Positions 31,313 to 37,643 of a stretch of 37,643 nt of DNA are shown here, one piece after another. Numbering within the stretch: the stretch's first letter is position 1; each line of letters opens with the position of its first letter. The position numbers and the translations under genes were made by a program. This DNA comes from Abyssibacter sp. (GTDB taxonomy: Bacteria > Pseudomonadota > Gammaproteobacteria > Nevskiales > OUC007). The DNA is taken from the NCBI GenBank assembly GCA_023146115.1, contig JAGLCS010000006.1, positions 1 through 37,643 on the forward strand, written 5' to 3'. Below the pieces are notes generated by a model that did no database searches, had not been told where the DNA came from, and worked only from the letters and a program-made list of their open reading frames with translations.

Positions 31313-33583
31313 TCATGTTTGCGACGTGTATTGGTAGGTGTAGCCGTAGCGGTAGCCGTAACGGCCGCGCCCGTAGCGGCCGGCAGCCCGGCCCATCTGA
31401 TTGAAGATTGTCCCGCGCACGGTGACCCCGCTTTGCCGCAGCCGATTGGTGGCATCCGCGATCATGGCCATGGGGTGTTCGCCTTCCTTGAGCACCAGCA
31501 GGGTTGCGCCCACGTGGCGGCCGACGATGGCGGCGTCAGTGACCGCCAGGATCGGCGGGGTGTCGACGATCACGTAGGCATGCGATTCCTTCAAGGAATC
31601 AAGCAGGTCCCCGAACGCCTGATTCATCAGCAATTCGGCCGGATTGGGGGCAATCGTCCCGGTGGTGATGAGTGACAGGTTGGAATGCCGGTGAACCGGC
31701 CGGAGGATATCCGCTGCGGTTGCCTTGCCGGCGATGTAGTCCGTGAGGCCGGGAAAGCGTGACATGCCGACCATCTCGTGGATGTGGCCACGGCGGAGGT
31801 CTGCGTCAACCACCGCCACCTTGTTGCCCGCATCGGCCAGCACGGCAGCGAAGTTGATCGACAGGAAGGACTTGCCAAGGCCGGGGCTGGGGCCGGTGAT
31901 GGCAAGCACCCGGTTCGGCGCATCCAGCAGCGCGAAGTGCAGCGAGGTGCGCAGGCTGCGCAGCGACTCGGCTGTGATGGATTGCGGCGATTCCTCCACC
32001 AGAAGCCCCACCGACTCGCCGGAATGTTTGGCGCGCCGGCGGCGCTGGCGGTCGAGCTTGCGTTCCTCGTCACTGAAAGGCACGGCGGCATAGGTGGGCA
32101 GGCCGAGCTGTTGCTCGACCTCTGCCGGATCCTCGACTCCCTCGCGCAGTGCCCGCTTCAGGAAGACCGCCATGACCCCGAACATGCCGCCCAGGACCAG
32201 CGCAAGCGCCAGAATCAGCGAGGTCCGGGGCTTGGCCGGCTCATCGGGTTCCACGCCGAGGTCGATGATCCGCACGTTGCCGATGGTTCCGGCGCGCGTG
32301 ATCTGCAGTTCCTGGGCCGAGTTGAGGAGCGAGGTATAGAGCTCGGTATTTACCTCCACATCCCGGTTCAGACGCAGCAACTCTTGCTGGGTAGCGGGCA
32401 GCCGGTTGACTTCGCTGCGAAGCGCGTCCATGTCCTCCCGAACTTTCGCCAACTGCGCATCAATGGTCTGGATGACGGGGTGGTCATCCGTGAAGCGGCG
32501 CAGCGCTTCCTGACGCTTCTGTTCCAGCTCGTTGCGCTGCTGCTCCAATGTCACGTTGCGCTCGAGCACCAGCTCGGTTTCCTTGGTCAGGTCCGCAGAA
32601 CCCTCGCTCAAGCGATAGCGATTGAGCTCCGCCTCCGCCGCTTCCAGATCCTGCTTGACCTCGGGAAGCTGCTCATTGAGAAAATCCAGGGTCTGCTGGG
32701 CTTCCTGCGAGCGGCGCTCGACGTTCTGTCGTTGATAGGCCTGAACCAGCCTGTTGACGCGCTGGGTAGCCTGCTTGGGCGATGCGCCCGGGGAGGTGAC
32801 GTACAGGATGCCGCTGTCGCTGCCTCGCTCTGCCACGGATACCGCTTCTTGCAGGTTACTGATCACCTTGTTGCGGTCTCGACGGACTACGACGAAGTCC
32901 GTCCCTGGCTCGGCGCGCAGTTCCTGCACGAACATCACCAGCGGGCCGAAGGCGGTATTGACCTGGAGCAGTTCTCCCACTGTGCCGTCATCGGCGACCA
33001 ATGCGCCTTCGGGGCCGTGTACCACGAACCTTCCCCCTTCCTGCGCAGTGACGATGAGGTCCTTGCCGATCAATTCGCGGCCGACTTCCAGGTTGGTGAC
33101 TTCGATGTGCTCACCACCCCATGCGAACTGACGCATGCCGAGGAATGCGCCGGCGGGCTCCTCCCCGTCATACCCACGCGCCCAAGCCGAGCCGAATACC
33201 GGGAAGTGGCGCGGCTCGGCCACAATGAACTCGCGTAACTGATCGACTACGCGACCGATCACCATGCGGCTCTTTATGAGCTCAATCTCAGCCGAAACCG
33301 GGGTTTCCTGTCCACCGAGCGCACTCTCCAGTTCCCCGAGCGCACGATCCAGTGAACTGGTGCTTTCCATCTCCACCTGGACCAGCGCCCCCGACTGAAA
33401 CTCTCGTGGCGTGACCCAAGCATAGAACGCTGCAAGAACGAGTGCGCCCACGACGCAGCCGAGAATGATCAGCCGCCCTTCGGATAGCGCACGCAAGAGC
33501 TGGCGCAGATCGATCTCGTCCTCGTCGCGCGACGGGACGTACTGAGGCGGAGAAGGCGGTGCGCTGTTCTGATTACCGTTCAC
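31313..33583 (-). CDS. wzc: Polysaccharide co-polymerase and BY-kinase (Wzc/Etk)
   Basis: 756 residues. Wzz-like domain from about residue 20, first membrane helix 39-56 (LIILGCVVGALVLAAFYAWV), long coiled coil about 275-410, second helix near 455-475, then the tyrosine autokinase: Walker A GPSPGLGKSF (about 564-573), Walker A' VVDADLRR (591-598), Walker B VIVDTPP (671-677). The C-terminus has seven tyrosines in the last 20 residues, the autophosphorylation cluster. Controls chain length and export with Wza. No low-molecular-weight phosphatase gene (Wzb/Etp) lies beside it. Start is GTG 33583, 19 bases after the preceding stop; the frame up to 33667 lies inside the gene before it. Confidence 0.94.
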   Translation of the reverse strand: MNGNQNSAPPSPPQYVPSRDEDEIDLRQLLRALSEGRLIILGCVVGALVLAAFYAWVTPREFQSGALVQVEMESTSSLDRALGELESALGGQETPVSAEIELIKSRMVIGRVVDQLREFIVAEPRHFPVFGSAWARGYDGEEPAGAFLGMRQFAWGGEHIEVTNLEVGRELIGKDLIVTAQEGGRFVVHGPEGALVADDGTVGELLQVNTAFGPLVMFVQELRAEPGTDFVVVRRDRNKVISNLQEAVSVAERGSDSGILYVTSPGASPKQATQRVNRLVQAYQRQNVERRSQEAQQTLDFLNEQLPEVKQDLEAAEAELNRYRLSEGSADLTKETELVLERNVTLEQQRNELEQKRQEALRRFTDDHPVIQTIDAQLAKVREDMDALRSEVNRLPATQQELLRLNRDVEVNTELYTSLLNSAQELQITRAGTIGNVRIIDLGVEPDEPAKPRTSLILALALVLGGMFGVMAVFLKRALREGVEDPAEVEQQLGLPTYAAVPFSDEERKLDRQRRRRAKHSGESVGLLVEESPQSITAESLRSLRTSLHFALLDAPNRVLAITGPSPGLGKSFLSINFAAVLADAGNKVAVVDADLRRGHIHEMVGMSRFPGLTDYIAGKATAADILRPVHRHSNLSLITTGTIAPNPAELLMNQAFGDLLDSLKESHAYVIVDTPPILAVTDAAIVGRHVGATLLVLKEGEHPMAMIADATNRLRQSGVTVRGTIFNQMGRAAGRYGRGRYGYRYGYTYQYTSQT

Positions 33584-33602
33584 TGGCTGTTCTCTGGCTT
33601 GA

Positions 33603-34301
33603 CTACCGGTCGCCACTTGCCGCGGGCAACCATGTGACTTCGATGTGGTGTTCCGTTCCGGGGACACGTTGCTCTACGCGCCGAACCCGCCTCGATATGC
33701 GGTCGATCCAGAATGTATTCACGTATCGCTCCCCGGAGGCCCGATGGTACACGCGCTCCTCCACGCGCTGGAGCGGCCGGACCTGTTCGGCGATTGCCAT
33801 TTGCTCCGGCTCGCCCACGCGGAGGAACTGGGAAACCAGCACCCTGCCGATCTCTGCTTCCGCGCTGCGCGCGTACACAGCAAGATCCGCACCGGCGAGG
33901 CGTCCGGTCGCCACGCGCACCATGTCCGGCGGTGAGGAAAGCAGCTGGTGCTCGACCAGATCAGTGGGCAGGCCGCGCGTGGCCACTACCCGCGCGTCGC
34001 GCATCCAGATGGCAGTGCCGTCCGTGGCGGTCCATTGCTGGACGCCCGCTTCCTCACGCGCCAGCAGCATCCGCCCCGGTGGTCCACCATCAATGCGGAC
34101 GCTTACCTGACCATATGGGAATGGTAATGGCGGGACGACCAGGAACTTCCGGGCTGCCTCCGAAGGCTGCGCACGCTCTCCTTCCGCTGGCGCTTCCGAT
34201 TCAGGGGCATCGCTATGGCGCGACCCGATCAAGCTGCATGCGCCCAGAACTCCGCATAGCAGCCAGACCAGAAGCGAGAATGCCTGCTTGCTCCCGTTCA
34301 T
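33603..34301 (-). CDS. gfcB: YjbF/GfcB-family outer-membrane lipoprotein
   Basis: 232 residues. Signal with lipobox LGAC (near residue 22), then FPYGQVSVRIDGGPPGRMLL, WTATDGTAIWMRDARVVATR and a C-terminal RYVNTFWIDRISRRVRRVEQ block, the pattern of YjbF/GfcB proteins of exopolysaccharide and group 4 capsule operons. Probably works with YjbH at the outer membrane in secretion. ATG 34301 shares ATGA with the yjbH stop; GTG 34310 is less likely. Confidence 0.82.
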   Translation of the reverse strand: MNGSKQAFSLLVWLLCGVLGACSLIGSRHSDAPESEAPAEGERAQPSEAARKFLVVPPLPFPYGQVSVRIDGGPPGRMLLAREEAGVQQWTATDGTAIWMRDARVVATRGLPTDLVEHQLLSSPPDMVRVATGRLAGADLAVYARSAEAEIGRVLVSQFLRVGEPEQMAIAEQVRPLQRVEERVYHRASGERYVNTFWIDRISRRVRRVEQRVPGTEHHIEVTWLPAASGDR

Positions 34302-36442
34302 TGGCGCCACGCCCCCGGATCATTGCGCAAGGTTCGCGCGTGCGAGTACTGAATCGTGTCGTAGAGCGAACGGCCTGCGGTTACCTTCTGTCCGCCATCG
34401 CGCAACAGCGGCCGGAACACGAAGGTCGTCGCGCTCTTGGCCGTCCGCGCGGTGAACAGGTCGAAGGGAATCGACAGATAGAAGCCCTTGTCGAAGGAGC
34501 CTTCGCCGAAATCCTCGGCCGAGACATCCGTCTGCGTGGCGAACACACCGAAGCGCACGCCGCTGCCGAACTGTCGCGAGAGGTCCAGCGTCACGCCGAT
34601 ATCGCCCGCCAGATAGCGGCCGGCGCTGGCGATCAGGCGTACGTTCTCCCAAGGCAGTTCGTGATAGTAGGTCAGATGGCCCGTGGTGACTTCGTAGTCG
34701 CGGAAGCTGAAGCGCTGATCGAAGTCGCGCTGGCGTACCTGGTTGATATCCAGCCCGACCGCCCACCGCTTGTCGGTTGGGCGATAGAGGATCTCCGATG
34801 CCACGCCGCCGTACATCTCCTCGAAGATACCGGCCGAGAAGCGGCCGTAGAGGTCGGATGCAATGGGGAAAATGTAGTTGGTTTCGAGCTGTGCGAGGTA
34901 ATAGTCCTGCCCGGTACGCTGATACAGGCCGATGTCACTGCGAACTCGTGGCAGGCCGGAGGGAAACTGCGTGCCGAGCCGATCCCCCACATTGTCCACC
35001 GCGTTGACCGCTGCCGCACCGGTGAAGCTCCAGCGGTTCGTCAACTGCAGAGTCCCGAAGCCGCGAAGCAGTACCTGACCAACCGCGAACTGGTCGACAC
35101 CGCCGATATTGGAGCGCACCTGCGGCGCAAGACCATAGCTGTAGGCCGGATATGCAAGAAGCCTTCTGTATTCCGCTCGGCCGTAGCCGGCTGGTTGCGG
35201 CTGGCGAATACGCAGGTACTCCAGGAACTCCTCGATCGATCCATCACCAGCGACCGCGCGGTGATACGCCCGCCGCGGCATGACGAATCGGGCGCTTTCG
35301 TTGCCTCCGGTGACATCCACCAGCTCGAAGTCGTCGTAGGCGCTGCCGGTGTGCCGGATTAGACTCCGTGCGATACGGCTGGCGGCGGGTGCGAGGCTGT
35401 CGTCGATTGCCTGCCCGAACCACACCGTGATCCGGTCGCTGCCGTCGTGATCGTCGACCGCATGCAGATAGACACCTTGCCTGGAGAGCTCCCGCGTCAA
35501 GCGTGCGACAGTTGGGGGGGCGAGCTTTCGGCCCGGCATTCCGCGGTCTGACTGCGCGTATACCGGGATGTTGGGTTGTGCCGGCTGCTGCGTCTTCGGG
35601 ACCGGGGATTCCTCGAATGTGCCATGGGTCGTGGCACTGAACGCCACGATTTCACCGCGCTGCCAGCTTAGCCCTAGATCAACGGCGTCCCATAATCGGT
35701 AGTTCGCACCAAGATTCACGCGCGATGACGTTTCCTGATTATTGTTCAGCCCCTCCGACTGATAATCGTTGCCCTCCACCTCTGCAAACAGTGAAAGAGG
35801 ACCTCTGTCGGGATTCCACACCACGCCGCCGAAAACGGCCACATCGCCCCGAAACCATTTTCCGACCTCAAAGCGCCCGGTCTCGTTGATGTTGTCAACA
35901 CCGGGTGCCGGCCGATTCTCGAACCGGTCCGCAACGACGCCGATCGGGTTCTCGAAATCACCGCGCGAGCCCAGGCGACCCCATCCAAGCCCCAGGTGGA
36001 AGTCGAAGTCATAGTGCCTTCGGCTGGCCACCACGTATTCGGACGAGAACAACCCGGTACCGCCGAGATCGATCAAGCCGACTGCCACCTGCGGCAGGTA
36101 ATCGCTCTCCGCGATCAACCGCATCTGGAGATCGATCCCCTTGTCGGTGAATGTCTGGCCTTGCGGGTTTGCCTGACCCTGCCGATTGCGGATGTCGATA
36201 TACCGGAAATTGCCCTGAATCCAGTCCAGCGGCTGAACATGAAACAGATAGCTCCAGTACGGCTCGAACTGCGTGTAACCGACGCCTACGCCCCCCTTCC
36301 CGATCCCGCGGGCGGTCGGCACCTGCATCAGCCCGACCTGCCCGTACTGATTCAGCCATGCATCGGCGCTCGCGGCGCCGGAGACCAGCAGACCGATCAG
36401 ACACACCAGGGGTCCCAGGCGGGGTTTCGCGGGCCGGTTCAC
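34298..36442 (-). CDS. gfcD: YjbH/GfcD-family outer-membrane exopolysaccharide protein
   Basis: 714 residues. Signal peptide 1-27 (LVCLIGLLVSGAASA). Begins mature sequence WLNQYGQVGLMQVPTARGIG, which with GVGYTQFEPYWSYLFHVQPL and FTDKGIDLQMRLIAES is the YjbH entry pattern; many later beta strands (for example FGVFATQTDVSAEDFGEGSF) fit a large beta-barrel. Required for capsule or exopolysaccharide secretion in E. coli relatives. Start is GTG 36442 with a weak ribosome binding site. It lies between the SLBB gene and yjbF; in E. coli yjbEFGH the order is lipoprotein, SLBB, YjbH, so the order here is rearranged. Confidence 0.88.
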   Translation of the reverse strand: MNRPAKPRLGPLVCLIGLLVSGAASADAWLNQYGQVGLMQVPTARGIGKGGVGVGYTQFEPYWSYLFHVQPLDWIQGNFRYIDIRNRQGQANPQGQTFTDKGIDLQMRLIAESDYLPQVAVGLIDLGGTGLFSSEYVVASRRHYDFDFHLGLGWGRLGSRGDFENPIGVVADRFENRPAPGVDNINETGRFEVGKWFRGDVAVFGGVVWNPDRGPLSLFAEVEGNDYQSEGLNNNQETSSRVNLGANYRLWDAVDLGLSWQRGEIVAFSATTHGTFEESPVPKTQQPAQPNIPVYAQSDRGMPGRKLAPPTVARLTRELSRQGVYLHAVDDHDGSDRITVWFGQAIDDSLAPAASRIARSLIRHTGSAYDDFELVDVTGGNESARFVMPRRAYHRAVAGDGSIEEFLEYLRIRQPQPAGYGRAEYRRLLAYPAYSYGLAPQVRSNIGGVDQFAVGQVLLRGFGTLQLTNRWSFTGAAAVNAVDNVGDRLGTQFPSGLPRVRSDIGLYQRTGQDYYLAQLETNYIFPIASDLYGRFSAGIFEEMYGGVASEILYRPTDKRWAVGLDINQVRQRDFDQRFSFRDYEVTTGHLTYYHELPWENVRLIASAGRYLAGDIGVTLDLSRQFGSGVRFGVFATQTDVSAEDFGEGSFDKGFYLSIPFDLFTARTAKSATTFVFRPLLRDGGQKVTAGRSLYDTIQYSHARTLRNDPGAWRQ

Positions 36443-36501
36443 GCGCGCCAGCTACCCGACTTTCGGAATCAACAACATGCCCTGCAGCGTCGTGCGACGC
36501 G

Positions 36502-37419
36502 TCACGGTGCAGGGCATTGGGTGGTTGCTTCCACCAGCGGTGGAAGCAGCGAGGCAACCTGCCCGTCCTCGCCGCCACCGCCATCGGCGGTTGCCGTCAC
36601 GCGCGGCAGCGTGCGGGCGGCACGGGCGTCTCGCGCGTAACGCTGGAGGGACTCGTTGCGGTAGGGAACCACCACGATGGAGCCGGGCGGGACGTTCTGT
36701 GGCTGGTACTTCCAGGGGCTCTGATCGAGCGGCCGAAGCTCGCCGGAGGGAAGGTATACGCCGGCGACCTCAAGCCGCGCGCCGCCCAACAGACCACCGG
36801 CGCCCTCGATGTAGTCCTCCACGAGGCTGCCGGTCTCGAACGTCGTGTAGCCGGGGGCAGACACGGCCCCCAGCACGGCGATATTGCCCGTGCGCTGGGG
36901 GATGTAGAGCACGTCTCCGGGCTTGAGAATGGGATTGCGCTCCGGGAACCGACGCTGCATGGCGGCGTCGGCTGCGACGGGCATTCGGACGAAGCCACGA
37001 TCACGGCGCAGGACATCGATGAGGGCATCGCGGACCTCGTCCGCGTAGGGCCCGGCCATCGCGATCTGCAGCGCTTCCAGTGCCCCGGCAGAGAGATCGG
37101 CGTAAGCCGATGAACCGCGTGGCGCAGTGGCCAGTGACGGGATCCGGCGGAACAGGAAGGCACCGATGGCGTAGGCATCGCGCGTCAATCCACCTGCCTG
37201 CTCGATGGCATCGTTGACGCGGACGCCGCCCTCCAGGCTTCCGCGCCCGATGCGGATGGGGCGTTCCACGGCACCCGCGACGGTGACGCGGTCGAGCGGA
37301 AGCAGTTCGTCGGCCGCCGTGTTGCCGTTGATGCACACGGCTTGCGAGGCGTGGGCACCGGCCGTGCCGGCGAGAAGACCGAGAACCAGGAGAATTCGCA
37401 ACTGCTTTCGCCCGTTCAT
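36502..37419 (-). CDS. Periplasmic SLBB-domain polysaccharide export protein (GfcC/YjbG-like)
   Basis: 305 residues. Signal peptide of about 25 residues (LRILLVLGLLAGTAGAHA). Two SLBB-type modules: DRVTVAGAVERPIRIGRGSL with VNDAIEQAGGLTRDAYAIGA, and GNIAVLGAVSAPGYTTFETG with VEDYIEGAGGLLGG; LKPGDVLYIPQ lies between, and PGSIVVVPY near the end. Fits GfcC/YjbG-type or capsule-biosynthesis SLBB proteins. Start taken at ATG 37419, which gives a normal signal; ATG 37449 is possible, and neither has a good ribosome binding site. Confidence 0.8.
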   Translation of the reverse strand: MNGRKQLRILLVLGLLAGTAGAHASQAVCINGNTAADELLPLDRVTVAGAVERPIRIGRGSLEGGVRVNDAIEQAGGLTRDAYAIGAFLFRRIPSLATAPRGSSAYADLSAGALEALQIAMAGPYADEVRDALIDVLRRDRGFVRMPVAADAAMQRRFPERNPILKPGDVLYIPQRTGNIAVLGAVSAPGYTTFETGSLVEDYIEGAGGLLGGARLEVAGVYLPSGELRPLDQSPWKYQPQNVPPGSIVVVPYRNESLQRYARDARAARTLPRVTATADGGGGEDGQVASLLPPLVEATTQCPAP

Positions 37420-37448
37420 GTTCAGTGCGCGTTCACGCACGACTCCCA

Positions 37449-37478
37449 TTAAAAAGGGGGCGGGTGGACCGCCCCCTT
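37449..37478 (-). terminator. Rho-independent terminator between the right-edge gene and the SLBB gene
   Basis: On the minus strand: stem AAGGGGGCGG / CCGCCCCCTT (37469-37478 and 37454-37463 on the plus map), five-base loop, then a run of T (A-tract 37451-37455 on plus). It ends transcripts of the right-edge gene and overlaps the leader of the SLBB gene, so read-through would lower expression of the rest. Confidence 0.75.
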
Positions 37479-37512
37479 CGCGACTACAAGACTGCGACGT
37501 CAGGCGGCCGGA

Positions 37513-37643
<131 letters not shown>

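Noticed and set aside
31778-33238. Plus-strand frame of 486 codons opposite wzc
   Set aside because: Antisense shadow; no domain and wzc is intact.

Overview
The window is GC-rich chromosomal DNA from a gammaproteobacterium. Evidence: dapD next to dapE, a class I fructose-bisphosphate aldolase, YjbF/YjbH-type exopolysaccharide proteins, and REP-like palindromes of the kind common in Xanthomonadales and related groups. The genus cannot be fixed from the sequence alone.

Left part (1 to 8.6 kb) is housekeeping plus small accessory genes. dapD and dapE (lysine/peptidoglycan precursor synthesis) read rightward. The rest reads leftward: an exported FecR-like/SPOR protein, a coupled pair of small conserved proteins of unknown function, a patatin-like phospholipase with a cyclic-nucleotide-binding domain, class I fba, and a VapBC toxin-antitoxin pair. 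Seven REP-like palindromes sit in the intergenic gaps here and none was seen after 8.5 kb.

Right part (8.6 to 37.6 kb) is one large capsule/exopolysaccharide locus. manC and a WcaI-like glycosyltransferase read rightward. Everything else reads leftward as a tightly coupled series, many genes sharing ATGA or GTGA overlaps. From the right edge the order is: a Gly/Thr-rich protein tail (YjbE/GfcA-like by position and composition), a terminator, an SLBB protein, YjbH, YjbF, Wzc, Wza, GalE, a WbaP-type initiating transferase, a UDP-sulfoquinovose synthase, two FkbM methyltransferases, Wzx, a micro-ORF, a glycosyltransferase, Wzy, a SAM methyltransferase, a glycosyltransferase, an orphan ORF, an SDR epimerase, a glycosyltransferase, a broken FkbM/glycosyltransferase chimera, another SDR, gmd, fcl and gmm. 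A HEPN/MNT toxin-antitoxin islet lies at the left end of this series.

Together these predict a Wzx/Wzy-dependent polymer. WbaP loads the first sugar on undecaprenyl phosphate, glycosyltransferases extend the unit, Wzx flips it, Wzy polymerises it, and Wzc/Wza plus YjbF/SLBB/YjbH export it. ManC, Gmd and Fcl supply GDP-mannose and GDP-L-fucose, GalE supplies UDP-galactose, and the SQD1-like enzyme points to sulfoquinovose or a related sulfo-sugar in the polymer.

Most notable: the sulfoquinovose synthase in a capsule locus; the FkbM/glycosyltransferase chimera with a probable upstream frameshift; the HEPN/MNT module bounded by a 19-bp direct repeat that copies the end of gmm; and the Asp-run/(Thr-Gly-Gly)10 tail at the right edge.
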